Positions 10,440 through 22,282 of a stretch of DNA of 64,000 nucleotides are shown piece by piece. The DNA is from Cladosporium sp. IMV 00045 (taxonomy: Eukaryota > Ascomycota > Dothideomycetes > Cladosporiales > Cladosporiaceae). Location of the stretch: assembly GCA_001931905.2 (NCBI GenBank), contig MSJI02000932.1, forward strand, positions 4,686 to 68,685. The letters are read 5' to 3'. The translations under genes were made by a program, and so were the position numbers. Below the pieces are notes generated by a model. It was not told the origin of the DNA, did no database searches, and saw nothing but the letters and a program-made list of their open reading frames with translations. Positions within the stretch are counted from its first letter, which is position 1, and each line of letters begins with the position of its first letter.

Positions 10440-12836
10440 GATGACGCAAAGGGCGCTGCGACTCGATGCGATGACGATGCGGTGCTTCCAAGCTCAATTC
10501 CAAGTACCTTTCTCGATCTGCGCTTCTTTCTTTCTCACTCGCACACACTTCAACTCTGCTGCACCGCGATGTTTTGCACGGTGCTCAGGTCCTATTGGAA
10601 AAGCAAAGGTCAGCGGCTGTGGTGACGGGCGGCCGGTGGTGTCGCGACGCCGAAAATCTAAAGGCAGGCTCTCTCCAGTCTTCCCAGCCCGCTAGCCCGG
10701 TGGCAAATCACGCTGGCTCGACTCTGCACACAACGCGCGCTCGCAGCAGCCCACGCTCACAAATGGCTACAGTATCTGGAGACAGACGATGCCTGGACCT
10801 GATATGTTGATGGAGGAGGATTTGATGATGGACGACTTACTTGGTAGAGGCGCGTGGTGATGGCCGGCCAACCTCGCGTGTCTCAGGCGATGGACTCGCT
10901 CTCGTTTCTCGTCGCAAGAAGCAGGCAGGCTTTTTTCGCGCCCGGCAGCAGGACAAAGAGCGGTCGCTGGCTTTGTTGCGAGCGGCGATGGACGCGTTGT
11001 TCGCGACGGAGCGTTGTTGCAGTATCGATAGACCGGTCGTCTTCTTGATGAGGCGATTCCCTCACACTTTCACGCGCAAGTACTGATTGGGAGGTGCTGG
11101 ATGTGATGTGACGTTGTGGATGACGTCGAGGGAGAAGGACGACTCTGAAGTTTTGTAGAAGCGGCCTGCCCTCCCTCCCGACCTTCCATGGGGTCTTGGC
11201 GCTGCCAGCCATCGGCGTGCGAGCCGCGGCCGTCTCCTGCTTTTCTCCTTCCAGATCGAGATCGCCCACTTCACTTCCGTGATACAGTCTTCCACTCACG
11301 TGATGGTCACTTGTTCTTGTCCTCTTCCAAGTGAAGGGTAAGTGCATAAACACGATACATTTGCAATGCTGTTTCGGCCTCGCGACATTCATTACGATTC
11401 ATCAGCCTAATCCCCCTCCCCTTCATTTGCTGTACTGGCTCCTAGTCATCGCTCTTCACAAAATCCTGCGATCCGCACCAGCCCGTGCTTAGAAATGCAA
11501 TTTTACGCTTTACCTCTTACCACAATTCCCGGATCGCGATCCCCGCTTATCTCCAAGATCTCTCAACCACACGAGTAGCATCACTTTCGCCCGCCTAGAC
11601 GGAGCGCACGCCGGTGCTGCTTTTTGTTCGTGTTCCAGGCCCGTTCTGCTGGTCGATGTCGCTGTGATATACCTCCGGCTAGCTTATTATTCTCAGTACG
11701 GCTCTCTGGTGACGGTTCAACCGAATCTGTTCTTGAGCTGTACGCCTCGCTGAAACGCACACCGCTCTTCGAGGGGTTGTCGTCTTTCCTTAAATGAAAG
11801 GGAGAAGGCTGCAAATACGATAGCCACTATGAAAACCCGGCGTTTATCTCTTCCCTGCAAGATCATTGCAAGCCTAGCTTTCGATGTGAATTCGCATCGC
11901 CAAGTTCGTGCGCTTTGCAGCTTTATCAATCGATGCGGCAACAATGTTCTACAACATCGAGTATCTCCCACGATTTTCATTGGTTCAAGTCAAAGTCACG
12001 AAAAGGCGAACTGTTGAAACGCATTGATCGCTTTCTATGTTCTCGAGGCAATGTCTCCATTGTTTCCGAGTGCGAAATTTGTTACGTTCGTACGTACGGT
12101 TACACGAGCACGTCTTTATGTAGCCTTGCGCGGACATACATAATCAGCGTCATCAAGCAGGCTCCCATGACTGATATTCGCTGAGCTAAGTTCTTCCTCG
12201 ATAGCTTTGTAATTACCAGACTATCCTCACTGTAACTAGTAAATGTATTTGGATGTTCTACACCTGGCCTCATGCTTGAATCCAGGATGGCGTCGATAAC
12301 AGCACGGTGGAGCTGCTCAGCAGACAATTTCATCCATCGCCATATGATATGGCCATTTGCCGGTCAATCTCTCTAGTAAGTGGTATTCAGGACATGCAAT
12401 TATTTCACGAACAAACAAAGACACATCATGCCATCCAATAATCCCCCTGCTCCTTTCATCGATTTCACAACAACTTTAAACGCGTCGGCCGGGCCGGGCC
12501 GCGGCTTGCTCTTGCCCTTCGTGCAGCGCGCGAAAGTTCCCCGTTGCGCGACTGCTCTCAGAGAAGTTGATGCTTGCCCTTGTCTTTGCATTCTCCCCAC
12601 ACGCCCTCTCACCCTCTCACTACCCTCACACTACGCGCACAATCCATCGCTCTGTCGCCATCGACTCTACATCGTGTTTTATAGCCAGTGCATACATCTC
12701 ACTGGCTCGCGAGACCATCGACGAACGCGCAAACGGAGCCTCATTGAACACGAGCAAGGCACTCACCCTGTGCCCAGGCGCTGAGAGCGCGTCAAACGAC
12801 CGCACACCGACGTACACCTCCTGATCACCTGCAATC
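10440..12836. other. Long divergent promoter between atfA and ISWI, about 2.4 kb
   Basis: It holds the upstream region and probably long 5' leaders of both genes. Short ORFs occur on both strands but none has protein-like composition. Two TGACG half-sites occur at 11109 and 11121. Confidence 0.45.
11109..11128 (+). promoter_or_regulatory. Two TGACG half-sites upstream of atfA
   Basis: TGACGT-T at 11109 and TGACGTCG at 11121 lie about 670-690 bp upstream of the atfA start codon. ATF/CREB bZIP proteins bind TGACGTCA and its half-sites, so autoregulation is conceivable. Such short motifs occur by chance. Confidence 0.25.
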
Positions 12837-15800
12837 ATGAGCGGCGCAACTGGTCTTGGAGCCGGCGACGGCACTCTGCCCGATCTCGACACCCCCGACT
12901 ACACAGACTCCGAATCAAACCCCACCGGAACCGCGAACAGCGTAGCTGGCGATGCCGCGCCTACAGATGGGCGCAAACGCCGCTGGGAAGGCAATGCATT
13001 GCGCAAGACCGTGTTCGGCAAGAAGCATGACCGCCTTGGAGAGAACAAGGAAGACGACTCGGTTAGGCGTTTTCGCTACCTTCTCGGATTGACCGACCTT
13101 TTCAGACACTTTATCGATACGAACCCAGATCCCAAGATCAGAGGCATCATTACGGAAATCGATCGTCAAGACCAGGAAGAGGAGGCCAGAATGGCGGGTA
13201 ACAAGCGCAAGGGCGGCGCCGACGGTGGCAGGCGGAGAAGGACAGAGAAGGAAGAGGATGCCGAGCTACTGCGTGAGGGCAAGCAGGAGGGAAAGACCAA
13301 CGAGACGATCTTCCGTGAAAGCCCTCATTTCGTCCGCGGTGAGATGAGAGATTACCAGGTTGCCGGTCTCAACTGGCTGGTCAGCCTTCATGAGAACGGT
13401 ATTTCGGGTATCCTCGCAGATGAGATGGGTCTCGGCAAGACGTTGCAGACAATCTCGTTCATCGGCTACCTGCGCTTCATACAAGATATCAAGGGTCCTC
13501 ATCTGGTCGCTGTCCCCAAGTCAACATTGGATAACTGGAAGCGTGAATTCGCGAGATGGATCCCCGACGTCAATGTGCTTGTACTGCAGGGAGACAAGGA
13601 GACTCGTGCGGATTTGATCAAGGATCGCCTTGCCGACGAATCATTCGACGTGTTGATTACTTCTTACGAAATGATTTTGCGCGAGAAAAGCCACTTGAAG
13701 AAGTTCGCATGGGAGTATATCATCATCGACGAAGCTCATCGCATCAAGAACGAGGAGTCGTCGCTTGCTCAAATCATCCGCATCTTCAACTCCCGCAATC
13801 GTCTGCTCATCACTGGAACGCCACTTCAGAACAACCTCCACGAACTTTGGGCGCTCCTCAACTTCCTCATGCCTGATGTCTTCGGTGACTCTGAGGCCTT
13901 CGACCAATGGTTCTCATCGCAGGAGGAGGATCAAGACTCTGTGGTGCAGAAACTCCACCGTGTGCTGCGTCCTTTCTTGCTGCGCCGTGTCAAGGCCGAC
14001 GTGGAGAAGAGTCTCTTGCCGAAGAAGGAGGTGAATCTCTACGTCAGCATGACACCCATGCAGCGCAAGTGGTATAGGCAGATTCTGGAGAAGGACATCG
14101 ACGCGGTCAACAACGCTGCAGGAAAGAAGGAGAGCAAGACGCGTCTGCTGAACATCGTGATGCAGCTGCGAAAGTGCTGCAATCACCCCTACCTCTTCGA
14201 CGGTGCGGAGCCAGGTCCCCCTTACACCACTGATGAACACTTGGTCGACAACTCCGCCAAGATGATCATGCTTGACAAGCTTCTGAAGCGCATGAAGGCC
14301 GCCGGCAGTCGCGTGCTTATCTTCTCGCAAATGAGTCGTGTTCTGGACATCATGGAGGATTATTCCGTCTTCCGTGGATACCAGTACTGCCGTATTGATG
14401 GTTCTACTGCACACGAGGACCGTATCGCCGCAATTGACGAATACAACAAGGAGGGCTCCGAGAAGTTCCTCTTCTTGCTCACCACCCGTGCTGGAGGTCT
14501 CGGCATCAACTTGACGAGTGCCGACATTGTCGTGCTCTTTGATTCCGACTGGAACCCGCAGGCTGATTTGCAAGCCATGGACCGTGCTCATCGTATCGGT
14601 CAGAAGAAGCAAGTCCAGGTTTTCCGCATGGTTACCGAGCAAGCCATTGAGGAGAAGGTTCTTGAGCGTGCTGCCCAGAAGCTCCGTCTCGACCAGCTTG
14701 TCATTCAACAAGGTCGCGCACAGCAGCAAACGAAGCAGACTTCTAGCAAGGACGAGCTCCTTGGCATGATTCAGCACGGAGCGAGCACCGTATTTAGCAG
14801 CGAGGCCGCCACCGCTGAGGGCGAGGGAGATGAATATGATATCGACGCCATTCTGCGCAAGGGTGAAGAGAAGACCAAGGAGATGCAGTCCAAATACGAG
14901 AAGCTCGGTATTGATGACTTGCAGAAGTTCAGCTCTGAGGCCGGCAGTGCTTATGAATGGAATGGCGAGAAGTTCACTACTGTGAAGAAGGACATTGGCC
15001 TCAACTGGATCGAGCCTTCCAAGCGTGAGCGCAAGGAGCAGAGCTACAGCATGGACAAGTACTACCGCAATGCCCTCATGACGGGTGGAAGAACGGCCGA
15101 CCCGAAGCCCAAGGTCCCACGTGCGCCCAAGCAACAGGCCATGCACGACTATCAATTCTTCGACCCACGCCTTGGAGACCTCCAGGAGAAGGAGACTGCA
15201 TGGTTCAGGAAGGAGAACAATATCAAGGCACCCCTTGCAGAGGGTGATGAGGAGACCCTCGAGCAGCGCCAGGAAGACCAGGCTTTGGAACAGAAGATGA
15301 TCGACGAAGCCGAGCCGCTTACGGAAGAGGAGATTGCGGAGAAGGACCAACTAGCTGAGGGAGGCTTTGGCGAATGGAACAAGCGTGACTTCCAGCAATT
15401 CATCAATGGTTCTGCGAGGTACGGCCGCAATGACTTTGACAACATCGCCCTCGAGGTCGATTCAAAGGAGCCCGATGAGATCAAGGTCTACTCGAAGGTC
15501 TTCTGGAAGCGCTACAAGGAGATTCCCAACTGGGAGAAGCACATCACCGCCATCAAGGAGGGCGAGCAGAAAGCTCAGCGTGTAGTCGAGCAGCGCGAAA
15601 TGTTGCGCAAGAAGCTGAAGATGTACCGTGTGCCTCTGCAGCAATTGAAGCTCAACTACACCGTCTCCACCACAAACAAGAAGGTCTACACCGAAGAAGA
15701 GGACCGCTTCCTTCTTGTTATGCTCGACAAGTACGGTCTGGATACCGAGGGTGTCTATGAGGCGATTCGTGATGAGATTCGCGAGAGCCCACTCTTCCGT

Positions 15801-16171
15801 TTCGACTGGTTCTTCCTTTCCCGCACACCTCAGGAGATCAGCCGTAGATGCACCACTCTCATCACCACTGTTGCCAAGGAGATGGAGGGCAATGCCGGTG
15901 GCAAGGAGAACAAGCGTGCTGTTGATGATGAGGAGTCTGATGAAGCTGAAGAGCCGAGTAAGAAGAAGGGCCGTGTCAGCGCTGGCGGTGCGAAGGTACG
16001 TTCAAGTCATAGAAGTCCCAAATTGAAACCTCACATACTAACATCAGGCAGAACAAAGTCGTCAATGGAGTGAAGGGCACCCCCAACGGAACCTCTCGTG
16101 CCGCTAGCGTCGACACGAACGGGTCCGCTTCTGGGGCCGCAAAGACAAAGGGCCGCTCTCGCAAGCGGTAA
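12837..16171 (+). CDS. ISWI: ISWI-type SNF2 chromatin-remodelling ATPase (1092 aa)
   Basis: Two exons, 12837-15995 and 16052-16171, flank a 56-nt intron with CTAAC branch site; the acceptor is the second AG, which restores frame. Order of parts: an acidic N-terminus and an autoinhibitory-type basic segment (about 46-95), the ATPase lobe 1 with DEMGLGKT (195-202) and DEAH (298-301), lobe 2 with the motifs [15 protein letters not shown] and MDRAHRIGQ, then HAND, SANT ([18 protein letters not shown]) and SLIDE domains, and a Lys/Arg-rich tail. This is the full ISWI architecture (Isw1/Isw2). The enzyme slides and spaces nucleosomes in the nucleus. The C-terminal exon encodes only the basic tail. 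Confidence 0.96.
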
Positions 16172-16858
16172 ATGTAGTTTACGGAATTGAATTGGCGTTA
16201 GGGTGTTCGCAGCAAAGGGTGATTTCATGGGCGGGATTGGCAGCATTGGGTGGCGATAGCGGCAGCTATTTGGGCAGCGGGATGGCGCCATGGCCTTCTA
16301 ATGGTATGCTAGTCGGCTTCTGTGAGAGTAGTTTCAGCTTACAGCAATTACAAATGCATGTGTACTCTTAGGCTTCTTCGCCATCCAATCTTTCGGTTTT
16401 CGATATTGATGACTTGTCACAGCTCGAGCGTCATAATTGACCTGACCAATCAGATACAGTTTTTCTGGTAAATACTATCCAGGATTGTGAATACAATTCA
16501 CTTGTCACTTAGGACAAAGCGACATTCATCGTCTGAAATTACATCACCTTCCCCAAACAAAGCCGGCGTTGACTCTTCAGCGCAAACAATACCATTCGCT
16601 CCGAACAAAGGCCCAAATTAGAATTCAACTTCGCAGTACAATTAACACCGCTTTTCGCGTATGCTTCTTGGTTCCCTCTTTCCTTTTTTGATATCAACGA
16701 CTTTGACAGCAACACGGTGAGAACACTCTCCGGCCTCCATCGCCTCTCCTTTCCTCACTTTCTTTTGTCTCTCTTCGGTCTCTGCTGGTCAGAACCCCTT
16801 TCTCGTTTCCTTGGCCAACTTGCTCCATTGGAAACCGTCTACGAAAAGAACATACATC
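16172..16858. other. Tandem intergenic region, about 0.7 kb
   Basis: It contains the ISWI 3' flank and the promoter of the zinc-knuckle gene. A pyrimidine-rich stretch precedes the next start codon. Nothing else was seen. Confidence 0.4.
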
Positions 16859-18292
16859 ATGATCACTCATTACATGGACAGCAGCTTCGATCTGGACACC
16901 AACATGTCCAACGCAAGCCCCCATGGCCACAACAATGGCCCCGTAACGTGCCACGGCTGTGGCAAAGCTGGGCATATCAAGAGGAATTGCCCCGACAATG
17001 CAAATAAGCATCAAAATAGAAATACTAACCAGCAGCAGGGTAGAAACAACAACGGTGGCCGCCAGAATGGCCAGAACAATTCGAATCAGAATGGCAACCA
17101 AAATCGCAACCAAAATCGCAACCAGAATGGTAACCAGAATGGCAACCAGAACGGTGCCAGGAACAACAGGAACCGGGAACGTGTTGACCCTGCTAAGACT
17201 TCCTCAGAGGACTTGTGCTATATGCACGGCGAGCGAGGTGGTCATCCCAACCGTGAATGCAGCAATCCAATGAACGTGCATCATCCTGAGCACCGCGATG
17301 GCAGCCAGAACAACCGTCAGCAGCAGTCAGGGCAAAACACAGGCAACAAACCTCAGACCAACCGCCATGGCAATATTAGGAGCAACCACGGTCCCTTGAG
17401 CAATGGCGGTAACTACTGCGAGCGCTGCAACGTCCGCGGCCACACCGCCGTGACTTGTCGGAGCCCGCCAGCCGCTTTCCCTGTCATCACCTGCTTGTAC
17501 TGTAAGAACAGAGGCCACTCGCATCTGGAGTGCAACCATCCGCTCTGCTGTTCCAGATGCAGGGAGAAAGGCCATTCCGCCGAGTCATGCCGCAACCCCC
17601 TGGCTGATTCGACCAAATTTTCAGGGCCAGCACCAACTTACACGGGCACACACCCTTTCATCGAACGCCAGCACCCTTTCCAATTCCCCGTCCAACACGG
17701 TCGGCCCAAGGGCACCACAAAGGCCTTTTTCGGCTCTAACTTCAAGGCACCAGCACCAGTTGACGACCTCACCGACGAGCTCCTCCAAATCAAAGTCCAA
17801 AAGGAAGCCGAGCACCACCAAGCCGTGGCCTCAAAATGCTGGACCGCCCACAAAATGTACGGACACAAGCTGATGAACTCTGACATCCTCGAAGGCGAGC
17901 GCTTCTTCAACAGCGTCAATCCTGCCAACCCGCAGATCCAACTGCCCAAGAACCAAACCCCGACCAGCGCTCTGGAGCGCCTGTTCGCGAACTTCATCAC
18001 TTTCCGCCCCTTCGGCGCCGCTGCGACTATGATCGCTCACGGGTGGAATTTCTTCCGCGACCCCAGAGCGCTGGACGCGATTGCCGGGTGTGCAGTGCCG
18101 GTTTGCAACGGCTGTGCGAAGAAGGGGAGGATTTTGAACGCTACTTTTGACCCTATCCCCACGGGTACGGATGTGCTTACTGTGGATGACTGGGATGTCT
18201 GGGGCGTGAACATCCTGTTCAATTGTGGGTGTTGTAAGGAGCTAGGGTATTCGTTCGTGCCGGGCGCAGATGAGAGGATGGATTGTTGTTGA
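16859..18292 (+). CDS. CCHC zinc-knuckle protein with an Asn/Gln-rich tract (477 aa)
   Basis: The ATG at 16859 is the first in frame; the longer frame opens with TTG. Four canonical C-x2-C-x4-H-x4-C knuckles are visible: CHGCGKAGHIKRNC near the N-terminus, then CERCNVRGHTAVTC, CLYCKNRGHSHLEC and CSRCREKGHSAESC. A degenerate one (CYMHGERGGHPNREC) lies between. The first two are separated by a long Asn/Gln/Gly/Arg repeat tract of QNGNQNRN type. The C-terminal 200 residues form another domain ending in cysteine pairs (CNGCAKKG and NCGCCKELG), perhaps a zinc ribbon. Knuckles of this kind bind single-stranded RNA or DNA. There is no sign of a retrotransposon: protease, reverse transcriptase and integrase are absent. 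Confidence 0.85.
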   Translation: MITHYMDSSFDLDTNMSNASPHGHNNGPVTCHGCGKAGHIKRNCPDNANKHQNRNTNQQQGRNNNGGRQNGQNNSNQNGNQNRNQNRNQNGNQNGNQNGARNNRNRERVDPAKTSSEDLCYMHGERGGHPNRECSNPMNVHHPEHRDGSQNNRQQQSGQNTGNKPQTNRHGNIRSNHGPLSNGGNYCERCNVRGHTAVTCRSPPAAFPVITCLYCKNRGHSHLECNHPLCCSRCREKGHSAESCRNPLADSTKFSGPAPTYTGTHPFIERQHPFQFPVQHGRPKGTTKAFFGSNFKAPAPVDDLTDELLQIKVQKEAEHHQAVASKCWTAHKMYGHKLMNSDILEGERFFNSVNPANPQIQLPKNQTPTSALERLFANFITFRPFGAAATMIAHGWNFFRDPRALDAIAGCAVPVCNGCAKKGRILNATFDPIPTGTDVLTVDDWDVWGVNILFNCGCCKELGYSFVPGADERMDCC

Positions 18293-20094
18293 GAGGTAAG
18301 TGATGGGGTGAGTACTTTTGTTTTTGGTTTTTTCTCTCTCTCTCTTTTCGAGGATTGATGTTGCGTTCTAGCGGAACTTACAGTATTGATGATTGCTTTC
18401 TTCCTCATTGTTCACGATGCTTGTTTTCTTCCTTCCAACGGTTGATGGTGTGATTTACTTTGTACATGACATGGATCGTGTTCTTTGGTCAGATACCCTG
18501 TGCTTACGGTCAGATCTAGTTGTGATGACAGCATCAACCGCTGATGTACATCTTTAGACAAAGAAGTGATGTGCTATTTCTATGGAGGAAGAGACTTTTC
18601 TTTGTCCGATCTTGACCAAGTCTCCGACAATTAGCGTAGCCTCGATCGGTATAACGCAGCATTGCTGTCACAAAGAAAGAGGACAACCTAAGTCGAGTGT
18701 TCAATGAAAGAACGCCAAGATCTCTGCCTTTCGACCACCACAGCACACCATGTTGGCAAGTATCTGTACCATCAGGAAAGCCCCATATGTGCCTCAATTG
18801 GTTGATCAGTATACCATCACACCATGGCGAATCGCTTGAACAAGAGGACACAACCGGCATGCCAACTTTTGCCAATGCGACTCAGTGAGCGCAGCATCGA
18901 GCACTGCGGCGCCTATGTTATCTTCGAGCACACGTGTTGAATCACGACTAAGTGGATGACATGGCGGAGGATGTTAATGCCCAGAAAGGCAGGAGCCCAA
19001 GAAAGGTATTTTTAGCAGCAATTTACCTCAGATTAGCGGTCAATACGCGTGAGCTAATTAGCTCCATTAATATCTCCACTGCCAGCGGAGTGCTTCCCCG
19101 GGCGCCTGCAGCTGTACTGTACCTCCCTCCTACTCTCTCACCAAGCTCACGCCTTTCCGTGCTTGCTCTCATGGCCCGATGGATTCCTCTGACCACACTC
19201 TTCGAAATGAATTAAAAGTCTCGTCATCGTACTGTGAGTTCTGGGAAGGAATCCAGCGAGTCTGACGGTATCTTTGAAGAACCTGTCAGCACGTGAGAAG
19301 ACGAATGTGAGATGGACGGTTTGTTAGCCGCCGCCATCGATATACCCAGAGCCCGAGAGCGGTTTTCATGACCCACTACTGTCCGCGGGTATTGGCATTA
19401 CCTGTCAACTGGCTCCGTTGTTGCGCCACCTACCATGTCGATAATGTGGCTCCTTGGTAGCGAGATGGCAGGAATATGCACGTTCGGCACGTTGCGGCGC
19501 ATACCAACATTTAGTGGCGCCTGCAGCGGCACCCTTGAAGGATCTGGCTTACCACCGATGCTGCCTTCCTTATGCTTCTCGTTCTCTGGATCATGATGAC
19601 AACGATCAGCATTGGCATCCCTTTGAATACGAAGAAATCCAAATAAATGGAAGGCAAGACTATGCTACGCTGTGATGATAGAACAGTCGATCCTGGAATA
19701 TCACCACTTATCCGACCTCACGGGATCATTGTGCTGTAAGCGCTGCCGCGCCGGAGATCTAAGAAAGGCGTATGCACCTTGCCTTTTCCCGCATGCGCCG
19801 CTGCAAACGTGGATGCTGATGCAGGGAATCCACGCTAAATTCGACATGCGCCTCTGGATTTAGCTGATCCATCTTTCAAAAGTGGTATGCACAGCAATCT
19901 ATTCTCCGCCCGAATTAGACACCTTGAGCCTTGTGCCGCATGAGTTGGGAATTCTGGTGAGCATAATGTCTATATAGGATCCCCTTTGTGCTCTTACTTT
20001 CTGCATCTTGTTCATCATTGCCCCCAAACACATCAACACTCTGCCAATCACCTTTGCAAACCTCAAGATTCCACAACACATTCGTTACACGACA
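18293..20094. other. 1.8-kb intergenic region
   Basis: I see no convincing gene, repeat or RNA here. It contains the 3' flank of the zinc-knuckle gene, with a GTAAGT just after its stop that could begin a 3' UTR intron, and the promoter of the DUF3455 gene. Confidence 0.4.
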
Positions 20095-20760
20095 ATGGCT
20101 CCGATCTTCACATCTCTCCTCGCCCTGTCGGGTTTCATCTCAACCGCCTACTGCCTTCCATCAACCGAACGACGATCGACAGACACCACGCTCGATCTTA
20201 CCGCCGTCTCTTCTGGTCTACCTTCTCCAACAGCAACGCCTTTGATCATCGCCCTCGGTGTCGGCACACAGAATTACACTTGTGACTCCACCACGGGCAC
20301 CTACAGCAGCAACGTCGCTATCGCAGACTTGTACGACATCGCCAGCCTCGTCAAGCCTAGCACCAAGGACAGCCTCTCAAAGCTTTACCTCCAAAAGTCA
20401 ACAGAATGCAGCAGCGACAACCCCAACCCTCTCCAACTCAACCTGATCGGCGACCACTACTTCGACTCTTCCAGCAAGCCCAACTTCGACTTCGCAAAAA
20501 GCAACCGCGGCTGGCTCCAAGCCAAGAAGGGCGCCAACGTTGCTGCTCCCGCAACCGCCGCCAAGGGTGCTCAGGGCGACGCCTACGGCACAATAGACTG
20601 GCTGTACCTCCTCGACAACGGCGATGGTGTCTCTGAGGACTTGCTGTCAGTCTACCGCGTCTGGACTGCCGGTGGAAAGCCCCCGAGCAGCTGCAGTGGG
20701 AGCCAGCAGATTGAGATCCCTTATGCGGCCGAGTACTGGTTTTACGACGCGACGTTTTGA
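20095..20760 (+). CDS. Secreted DUF3455 protein (221 aa)
   Basis: The start is the ATG beginning MAPIFTSLLALSGF, because it opens a typical signal peptide (hydrophobic core to about residue 20, cleavage near STAYC-LP). The upstream in-frame extension lacks one. The mature part has the DUF3455 signature: LIIALGVGTQNYTC...GTY near the N-terminus, LIGDHYFD in the middle, and the C-terminal VSEDLLSVYRVWTAGG...IPYAAEYWFYD. In databases the family is often mislabelled malate dehydrogenase-like, but it has no dehydrogenase motif. Role is unknown; extracellular location is inferred. Confidence 0.85.
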   Translation: MAPIFTSLLALSGFISTAYCLPSTERRSTDTTLDLTAVSSGLPSPTATPLIIALGVGTQNYTCDSTTGTYSSNVAIADLYDIASLVKPSTKDSLSKLYLQKSTECSSDNPNPLQLNLIGDHYFDSSSKPNFDFAKSNRGWLQAKKGANVAAPATAAKGAQGDAYGTIDWLYLLDNGDGVSEDLLSVYRVWTAGGKPPSSCSGSQQIEIPYAAEYWFYDATF

Positions 20761-21408
20761 TCGAGTTGACGCTTTGTTTGTTTTTTGCTTTACTTATGTT
20801 CTTTCTCTTCTTTTTATACATAGGCAACGATGATGATGGTTGGCTTATGATGATACCTTCTTGTTGGCGGCTATTGTTTGCGACTCCCTCTACTATGAGG
20901 ACCACTTTCGTTGACGCAAGTGCTGCAATACCACGAAAGTTATGCACAGGTACTGGCAACATTTTGGATTAATTAGTGAATACTGAGACGAATTGAATGT
21001 GACAAAGTATCATAAGAATGTTTATTTCCTGCTCTTTCCCCAGATCGTCTCGCCATTGCTGGTTCAATGATCAAACCAATGCTGGATTATGGTCGTTGTG
21101 CTCGAGTCGAATTGGGATCCTCATGAACTTGGACAAGTGATTGTGATGGATACGCCTGATCATTCTGCACTTACTGTGTCGTCAAATGAATTCCGACATC
21201 CCCGAAGCATATCTTATTCAATCGTGTATTGCAATCTTTATCTTTATCTTCGGCGAGTCGGCGTTTGAATCTCAGGCTTCGGCCAGCTCCGACAACAACA
21301 CCCCACCTCCCATCTCTACGATTGAAACGACGTAATATTTACTTTCACATCACCACTGCACTCTCACATGCCGCTTCTTCCAGTCTTCTCGCTCTTTTCG
21401 AAAGGCAT
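20761..21408. other. Tandem intergenic region, about 0.65 kb
   Basis: 3' flank of the DUF3455 gene and promoter or leader of the next gene. A non-ATG frame runs upstream of the next start and could encode a basic leader, but it lacks an initiation codon. Confidence 0.35.
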
Positions 21409-21885
21409 ATGAGCTCTGCGAAAATCAGCCAAGATAGACTACAAATCCTCACTACCCAACTCCAACACCCCACCACAAACGCAGCAATGGCCCAACAACA
21501 ACAGCAACGTCCCTTCATAACCTGCCATGTCCTAGACACCGTCGCCGGCAAACCTGGCGCCAACATCTCCGTCAAACTGAGACTCATCTCCCCATCCCAA
21601 GCCACCACCGCGCACTGGACTGCGACTACAAACAGCGACGGCCGCGTACCCGCATGGAGCTCTTCTACGGACATGAACACGCTGGTGGAGCAGGTCAAGG
21701 GCCAACTTGCTGCGGATGAGCAGATGGTTTGGAGCTTGACTTTTGATACGGAGAGCTACTATGGCAAGGGAAACACTTTCTGGCCGGAGGTCGAGCTGAG
21801 ATTCGCTGCGAAGAAGGATGAGGAGCATTACCATGTCCCGCTTTTGCTCGGGCCTTGGAGCTATACCACGTACAGAGGCTCGTAG
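21409..21885 (+). CDS. 5-hydroxyisourate hydrolase, transthyretin-like (158 aa)
   Basis: The C-terminus YTTYRGS is the diagnostic signature of 5-hydroxyisourate hydrolases, and the N-terminal strand ITCHVLDTVAGKPGANISV carries the first active-site His. The central W-rich segment HWTATTNSDGRVPAW also fits. The enzyme hydrolyses 5-hydroxyisourate, the product of urate oxidase, in the ureide pathway, commonly in peroxisomes or cytosol. The ATG giving MSSAKISQDRLQIL is chosen because the leading helix is typical of fungal forms; a later start at MAQQQQQRP (21487) is possible. No terminal peroxisomal SKL is present. Confidence 0.92.
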   Translation: MSSAKISQDRLQILTTQLQHPTTNAAMAQQQQQRPFITCHVLDTVAGKPGANISVKLRLISPSQATTAHWTATTNSDGRVPAWSSSTDMNTLVEQVKGQLAADEQMVWSLTFDTESYYGKGNTFWPEVELRFAAKKDEEHYHVPLLLGPWSYTTYRGS

Positions 21886-22282
21886 GCGGCTTTTCACGGT
21901 TTGGTTGGAGAGACAAACTGGAACAGTGCGAAGTGTCGAATTGTGCTGTATTGCGTAGATGACTGCTGCCGCCAGTCACTTTGCGCACAAATGGCTGGAT
22001 ATTCAGTGAACTTCCACGACGCTTCACCTCTGCTGCCTGGTGTGGTCCAGAACAAAGACTCCTCCTCTGGCTGCCAATACAATGGCACTCTTCGCCCGGC
22101 CTGGTGAACATAACGCCATTACAATGTGACTCAGTCTCTCAGTCCTTCCACCTTTCGCAAAACCCCAATTCTTTGCCCGGTCTCCAAAAGGCTGCCCAGC
22201 GACCCGCCACTTTCTTCATCCCTCTCATTGCATTCCGCAAAACCACATCACCCGCAAAAGCAAACACGCCATCGCTCTTTGC
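21886..22282. other. Tandem intergenic region, about 0.4 kb
   Basis: 3' flank of the hydrolase gene and promoter of the RING gene. Nothing else seen. Confidence 0.35.

Noticed and set aside
10883..11392. 169-codon minus-strand ORF upstream of atfA
   Set aside because: Composition is random-like and it lies in the probable leader or promoter; no homologous feature was recognised.
13914..15350. 478-codon open frame antisense to the ISWI gene
   Set aside because: It is a codon-bias shadow of a well-supported gene: Leu/Val/His-rich with no recognisable domain.
16811..16858. N-terminal extension of the zinc-knuckle protein
   Set aside because: The longer frame begins with TTG; the first ATG is 16859.
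16859..18292. Retrotransposon Gag
   Set aside because: CCHC knuckles alone are not enough; no protease, reverse transcriptase, integrase or terminal repeats flank the gene.
21229..21408. Mitochondrial-like leader on the hydroxyisourate hydrolase
   Set aside because: The basic Ser-rich extension has no ATG (it opens with TTG); it would need an unseen upstream exon.
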